Shown here piece by piece: positions 60,310-64,000 of a DNA stretch of 64,000 nt (its first letter is position 1; each line of letters opens with the position of its first letter). The DNA comes from Mycolicibacterium sp. P9-64 (lineage in GTDB: Bacteria > Actinomycetota > Actinomycetes > Mycobacteriales > Mycobacteriaceae): assembly GCF_008329605.1 (NCBI RefSeq), contig NZ_NPKO01000005.1, positions 372,001-436,000 of the forward strand, read 5' to 3'. The notes beneath the pieces were generated by a model. The model was not told the DNA's origin. It was given only the letters and a program-made list of their open reading frames with translations, and did no database searches. Position numbers and translations under genes: made by a program.

Positions 60310-61340
60310 TACTTGCCGTTGGTGATCGGGTTGTCGAACGGCTCGAACGGCTGCGGGAACGCTGCTAGTGCCTTCTCTGCGTTGTCCTTCGTGATGAGCT
60401 TGATCGGCGCGACGACACGCTCTGGGATCGGCTTCTTGGCCACCAGGTTCACGCAGGCTTGCACCGCCATTTCGCCTTCGGCGTAAGGGTATTGGCTGAT
60501 GGTGCCCGTCAACGTTCCCTCCTTGACGGCTTGCAGGGCCGCGGTGATCCCGTCGACGGAGATGATGGAGATCTGGCCGGACTTGCCGGCGTTCTTGACC
60601 GCCTGGGCCGCACCAAGGCCCATGGTGTCGTTGGCGGCGAAGATCCCGGTGATGGTCGGGTGCGCCCTGAGGAGGTCGCCGGTGACGGTGAGCGCCAGGT
60701 TCTGGTCGTAGTCGGCGGGCTGTGTCGCGACGATGTTCAGCTTGCCCTGTGTCTCGTCGGTGAAGCCCTTGAGCCGGTTGATTCCGTTCTGTTCGCCGGC
60801 GATTCCCTGCAACACCGCGACGTCGCCGTGGCCACCCATGGCTGCCATCAACGCCTGCGCGGCCTGCTGACCCGCCGACAGATTGTCCGACCCGATGAAC
60901 GATGCGTAGGAGACGCCCGCTTGCTTCGAGGCGTCGGCATCGATTTGCGTATCGAGGTTGAGGATCGGAATGTTCTTCTTCGCAACGGGCACCAGCGGGG
61001 TAATGACGTTGGTGGCGTTGACCGGAACGACGCCGAAGCAGTTGTAGTCCTGCGCCGCCAGTGTGGAGATCTTGGCGTTCTCGCCCGTGGAGTCCGTCTC
61101 GGAGCTGCCGGCCTGCACCGTCACCTCCACTCCCTGTTTCTTGCCCTCGGCGATGGCACCGTCACGCAGGGCTGCCCAGTAGGGGTTGGTGAAGTCTCGC
61201 GTGATGATGGCGATGTGTGCGCCGCCGCTCGCGTCGCTGCCAGCGGGCTGGCGGTTGCAGGCTGCGGAGGACAACGCCAGGGTTCCGCACAGGAGTGCGG
61301 TCAGGGCGACGCGACATTGCGTGGCCGACGGGTATCTCAT
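60309..61340 (-). CDS. rbsB: Ribose/sugar ABC transporter substrate-binding lipoprotein
   Basis: 343 residues. A signal peptide with lipobox (LALSSAAC) anchors the mature protein. The periplasmic-binding type 1 fold follows: GAHIAIITRDFTNPYWAALRDGAIAEGKKQGVEVTVQAG, ILNLDTQID, GIFAANDTMGLGAAQAVKNAGKS and ISVDGITAALQAVKEGTLTGTISQYPYAEGEMAV. ATG 61340 overlaps the regulator's stop by 4 bases. Ribose specificity follows from rbsK and rbsD in the same operon. Confidence 0.93.
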   Translation of the reverse strand: MRYPSATQCRVALTALLCGTLALSSAACNRQPAGSDASGGAHIAIITRDFTNPYWAALRDGAIAEGKKQGVEVTVQAGSSETDSTGENAKISTLAAQDYNCFGVVPVNATNVITPLVPVAKKNIPILNLDTQIDADASKQAGVSYASFIGSDNLSAGQQAAQALMAAMGGHGDVAVLQGIAGEQNGINRLKGFTDETQGKLNIVATQPADYDQNLALTVTGDLLRAHPTITGIFAANDTMGLGAAQAVKNAGKSGQISIISVDGITAALQAVKEGTLTGTISQYPYAEGEMAVQACVNLVAKKPIPERVVAPIKLITKDNAEKALAAFPQPFEPFDNPITNGK

Positions 61341-62455
61341 GGTGCTTCCTTTCTCGTCGGCGTCCCCGCTGTGGAGACTGCCGGTGTCCGGTCGGGGCGC
61401 TGGTCGCTCCGGCCGGTGTCGCTGGATGGGGCCGTGCCACACGACCCGCGGAGGACGAGCTGACAGGCGGGATGTGCGCTGTGCGCGGGCTGTCCGCCGA
61501 GCAGCGCGAGCATCGCGGCGACGGCAGCGCCCGCCAGGGCGGCGATCGGCTGAGCGATCGCGGTCAGTGGCGGATCGAACAGGTCGAACCAGGGCGCGTC
61601 GTCGAAGCCGACGAGCGACATGTCCTCCGGCACCCGCATCCCGGCGGCCCGCAGTCCCTTCAGCGCGCCGACGGCCATCAGGCCGTCCGCTGCGAAGATT
61701 GCCGTCGGCGGTTGCTTCCTGGACAGCAGCTGGCGTGCCGCCCGCGCCCCGCTGTCCTGCCGGAAGTCGCCTTCCACCACCGTGATTGCGCGTGCGGGCA
61801 CGCCCCGTCTGATCAAGGCCTCGCGGAGAACGTCCCTGCGCTCCTGGCCCACCTGGGTTTGCAGCGGTGGCGCGATGATCCCGATGCGGCGGTGTCCAAG
61901 GGAAGTCAGCAATTCGGCGACCTCGTCGAGCGCCACCTGGGCGTCGCTACGTACGATCGGGCACTGTGCGAGGTGGCGGGCGGCAGCGCTGCGGCCGGTC
62001 ACTTCGACGGGGCGGTCGAGCAACACCATCCGTGCTCCGCTTGCGCCGGCCTCGCGCAGCCCCGGCGTCATGGCCGAGGTCGGCACCACGATCACCCCGT
62101 CCACCTGGCGGCCTGCCAGCAGGTTGGACAGGTATTCGTCCTGCCGGTCCGGGTTCTCGTCGCTGTTGCACAGCACCAGCGAATAGGCGTGCTTGGCGGC
62201 GGCTCGTTGGATCTCGCCTGCCAGCTCGGCGAAGAACGGGTTGGCCACGTCGCTGACGACCAGGCCGATGGTGCGGGTCGAATCGGTGCGCAACGCGCGG
62301 GCGCCGACATGCGGCCGGTACCCCATCTCTCGCGCCGCCTGTTCGACCTTTGCCCTGGTGGCGGGGGAGATGCGGGGACTGCCGGACAGTGCCAGCGACA
62401 CGGTGGCGGCGGTTACGCCCACCCGTCGTGCGACGTCCTGCGCGCGCACCGTCAC
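61337..62455 (-). CDS. rbsR: LacI family regulator of the ribose operon
   Basis: 372 residues from GTG 62455. The LacI helix-turn-helix and hinge (TVRAQDVARRVGVTAATVSLALSGSPRISPATRAKVEQAAREMGYRPHVGARALR) precede a sugar-binding core (TIGLVVSDVANPFFAELAGEI... PPTAIFAADGLMAVGALKGLR... SLVGFDDAPW). It is the first gene of the operon it should control, and a 12-base perfect palindrome 16 bases upstream is the probable operator. The C-terminal extension is longer than usual and Pro/Thr-rich. Confidence 0.93.
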   Translation of the reverse strand: MTVRAQDVARRVGVTAATVSLALSGSPRISPATRAKVEQAAREMGYRPHVGARALRTDSTRTIGLVVSDVANPFFAELAGEIQRAAAKHAYSLVLCNSDENPDRQDEYLSNLLAGRQVDGVIVVPTSAMTPGLREAGASGARMVLLDRPVEVTGRSAAARHLAQCPIVRSDAQVALDEVAELLTSLGHRRIGIIAPPLQTQVGQERRDVLREALIRRGVPARAITVVEGDFRQDSGARAARQLLSRKQPPTAIFAADGLMAVGALKGLRAAGMRVPEDMSLVGFDDAPWFDLFDPPLTAIAQPIAALAGAAVAAMLALLGGQPAHSAHPACQLVLRGSCGTAPSSDTGRSDQRPDRTPAVSTAGTPTRKEAP

Positions 62456-62470
62456 CTGACCTCCAGTTGT

Positions 62471-62482
62471 TTAATCGATTAA
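62471..62482. promoter_or_regulatory. Probable RbsR (LacI-type) operator
   Basis: TTAATCGATTAA, a perfect 12-base palindrome with a central CG as usual for LacI-family sites, in the promoter region of the rbsR-rbsBCAKD operon. It is the only AT-rich palindrome there. Confidence 0.72.
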
Positions 62483-62584
62483 CCTAAATGTGACACACAT
62501 CTCAACCAAGGTCAAGAGGGTGGGTGCACGCGGAACCGTACGCACCCGCGCCTGCACCGAAATACATTGGGGCGCTGCCTCTTC

Positions 62585-62645
62585 GCCGAGATCTGCAGGG
62601 GGGTCGTGATCTTTCGACGGCGGCAGCCCTGGCGCAGAACTCGGC
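62585..62645. repeat. 61-base hairpin repeat, copy 1
   Basis: Ends GCCGAGATCTGC and GCAGAACTCGGC form an inverted repeat with one mismatch. The whole 61 bases match copy 2 at 63567-63627 except at 3 positions. It lies in non-coding DNA before the AbiEi-like gene. Confidence 0.75.
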
Positions 62646-62724
62646 GGGAGAGTTATCCACAGCCCCGTCGCGAAACGGGTGAGGACCGGCCGGTTCTGTC
62701 GGCCGTCGCAGTGAGCATTCGGAC

Positions 62725-63591
62725 ATGTTGCGACCATTCATCGGCACGGACGCCATCGGTGACGGCGCGCTCACCCGCGGCCAGTTGCGCTGGAACCATT
62801 CCGCCATCCATCCGAGGGTCTATCTACCGAACGGCGTCGAACGCACGGTGACCGTCAACGCCGTTACCGCCTGGCTGTGGACGGACCGTCGGGGCATCAT
62901 CGCCGGGCGTGCTGCAGCGGCATTGCATGGCTCGAAGTGGGTGGACGATTCGACGCCGATCGAGGTGATCGCCGAGCACACGCGCCCGCGCGCCGGCATC
63001 ATCGTGCGCGAGGAACGGATCGCACCCGACGAGATCACTCACATCGGCGATCTGCCCGTGACGACGCTGGCGCGCACCGCCCTCGACCTGGGTCGCCATT
63101 TGAAACGTGACGCCGCGGTCGCCCACCTGGATGCGCTGGCCTCGGCGACTGGTGTGTCAGCGGACGACGCGATGGCAGTTGCCGCCAGATACCGTGGCGC
63201 ACGCGGTATTCGGCGAGCGGCGATCGCATTGGCGCTGATGGATGCCGGTGCGCAGTCGCCGAAGGAGACCTGGCTGCGTCTCCTGCTCATCGACGACGGA
63301 CTGCCGGCGCCAAGGACTCAGGTGCGGGTGAGCGACGGAGTGCACACGGCCTTCATCGACATGGGGTACGACGAGCCCAAGGTGGGTCTGGACTACGAGG
63401 GCGCTCACCACAGCGAGAACCGAGGACAATACGTTCACGACATCGGGCGAGCGGAGCTCATCGACCGGCAGGGGTGGGACGACCTCCGGGTGGTCGCCGA
63501 ACACAGCCGAGCGTTCATCCTTCACCGCGTGCGCACGGCGTTCGCGCTGCGTGGATGGACACCCCCGCCGAGATCTGCAGGAGGGTCGTGA
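62725..63591 (+). CDS. AbiEi-like/DUF559 endonuclease-fold protein
   Basis: 288 residues. The N-terminal part (GALTRGQLRWNHSAIHPRVYLPNGV... GIIAGRAAAALHGSKWV) is the winged-helix AbiEi-type layout common in mycobacterial homologues. The C-terminal part (SPKETWLRLLLIDDGLP ... AFIDMGYDEPKVGLDYEGAHH ... DIGRAELIDRQGWDDLRV) looks like a Vsr/DUF559 nuclease fold with its D...D/E-x-x motif. Actinobacteria carry many such solitary genes; no toxin partner is seen. The last codons (RSAGGS-stop) are encoded by the second copy of a 61-base repeat, so its end has been set by that repeat. Confidence 0.78.
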   Translation: MLRPFIGTDAIGDGALTRGQLRWNHSAIHPRVYLPNGVERTVTVNAVTAWLWTDRRGIIAGRAAAALHGSKWVDDSTPIEVIAEHTRPRAGIIVREERIAPDEITHIGDLPVTTLARTALDLGRHLKRDAAVAHLDALASATGVSADDAMAVAARYRGARGIRRAAIALALMDAGAQSPKETWLRLLLIDDGLPAPRTQVRVSDGVHTAFIDMGYDEPKVGLDYEGAHHSENRGQYVHDIGRAELIDRQGWDDLRVVAEHSRAFILHRVRTAFALRGWTPPPRSAGGS

Positions 63592-63627
63592 TCTTTCGAC
63601 GGCAGCAGCCCTGGCGCAGATCTCGGC
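63567..63627. repeat. 61-base hairpin repeat, copy 2
   Basis: Ends GCCGAGATCTGC and GCAGATCTCGGC are perfect inverted repeats of 12 bases. The stop codon of the AbiEi-like gene lies inside it. It could also end transcription of that gene and of the convergent ku gene. Confidence 0.78.
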
Positions 63628-63636
63628 GTCAGACTG

Positions 63637-64000
63637 TTACTTCTTCGCGGGTGCCTTCTTGGCCGGCGCCTTCTTGGCAGGAGCCTTCTTCGCCGGCGCC
63701 TTCTTGGCAGGCGCCTTCTTCGCAGGAGGGGAATCCGATGAGCCGGATTTGCGCGCCTTGACGCTGGCTTCCAACTTGGCGAGCAGATCTGAGACGTCAT
63801 CGGTCTCGTCGAGTTCGGTCGGCTGCTCCTCGACGGTGAACGCCTCGCCGCCTTCGAGTTTGGCCTGAACCAGTTCGTGCAGCTGCTCTTGGTAGTCGTC
63901 GCGGAATTGGTCCGGGTGGAAGTCGTCGGTCATCGACTCGACCACCGAGCCCGCCATCTTCAGCTCGGCGGGCTTGATCTCGACCTCCTTGTCGAGGATC
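63637..64000 (-). CDS. ku: Ku protein, C-terminal part; runs off the right edge
   Basis: The visible 120 codons ([55 protein letters not shown]...) are the end of the bacterial Ku core and its minimal C-terminus. A lysine-rich tail of about six KKAPA repeats follows. Ku binds DNA ends and recruits LigD in bacterial end joining. Lysine-rich Ku tails of mycobacteria help DNA binding (known for M. smegmatis). The DNA-binding ring is outside the window. Confidence 0.93.
   Translation of the reverse strand, partial: ILDKEVEIKPAELKMAGSVVESMTDDFHPDQFRDDYQEQLHELVQAKLEGGEAFTVEEQPTELDETDDVSDLLAKLEASVKARKSGSSDSPPAKKAPAKKAPAKKAPAKKAPAKKAPAKK

Noticed and set aside
62471..62807. Minus-strand frames of 88-101 codons before the AbiEi-like gene
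   Set aside because: They cover the rbs promoter, the operator and the 61-base repeat, and encode nothing recognisable.
1..64000. CRISPR array, prophage or restriction-modification cluster
   Set aside because: No regularly spaced repeats, cas genes, phage structural genes or methylase pairs were seen in the window.

Overview
The window is high-GC actinobacterial DNA, almost certainly from a rapid-growing environmental mycobacterium (Mycolicibacterium type). The reasons are the complete sigK-rskA operon in the order known from Mycobacterium tuberculosis Rv0444c-Rv0449c, a Ku protein with a lysine-rich tail, an F420-type LLM oxidoreductase, a GAF-ANTAR protein, frequent GTG/TTG starts and many 4-base ATGA/GTGA gene overlaps. 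No plasmid, phage or CRISPR module is seen. One damaged insertion sequence and one tRNA gene are present.

Layout. 1-2.0 kb: carotenoid oxygenase and SCP-x-type thiolase. 2-5.2 kb: small exported or regulatory genes, an aldo/keto reductase and a membrane-anchored PDZ protease. 5.2-12.1 kb: class III aminotransferase, CoA-acylating semialdehyde dehydrogenase, PucR regulator, TetR and NCS1 permease, which together suggest uptake of a nucleobase-like compound and beta-alanine catabolism. 12.2-14.5 kb: FAD monooxygenase with a divergent TetR. 14.5-19.6 kb: a complete D-galactonate pathway (dgoK-dgoA-dgoD-transporter) with a divergent IclR.

19.6-39.3 kb is the most unusual part. A GntP permease/CoA-transferase/HMG-CoA-lyase-like/IclR operon lies next to an isocitrate-lyase-like/aconitase-type (LeuC-LeuD-like) operon. 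Two close paralogues of an IclR regulator (27.2 and 37.7 kb) each sit in a divergent promoter region of nearly identical design. In all four promoters the -35 box TTGAC(A/G), an 18-base spacer and a TAnCGT -10 box are followed after 2-4 bases by the same two-part operator (CCR-N5-YGG, 9 bases, CCR-N5-YGG). The four transcripts would carry the lyase/hydratase operon, an IclR/DUF336/RutA-like monooxygenase/SDR operon, a second IclR with ribBA, and a flavin reductase. I read this as one regulon for a flavin-dependent oxidative pathway that makes its own FMN and feeds into branched dicarboxylic-acid cleavage. The substrate is not known.

30.5-36.2 kb carries oxidoreductases, two TetR regulators with recognisable operators, a PEBP protein and two gene remnants. 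39.6-40.8 kb holds an IS481-like remnant inserted directly at the 3' end of tRNA-Arg(CCU). 41-48.6 kb: CsbD, LLM oxidoreductase, YbdK ligase and the rskA-sigK-DUF1295-CFA synthase-DUF1365-FAD oxidoreductase operon with a SigK-type promoter. 48.6-57.2 kb: amidohydrolase, APC permease, a GGCT/poly-gamma-glutamate hydrolase fusion, small secreted proteins, MntH with a metal-regulator box, a DHDPR-like protein and an SDR. 57.2-62.5 kb: a complete ribose operon (lacI-type regulator, binding lipoprotein, permease, ATPase, rbsK, rbsD). 62.5-64 kb: an AbiEi-like/DUF559 gene between two copies of a 61-base hairpin repeat, then the end of ku.
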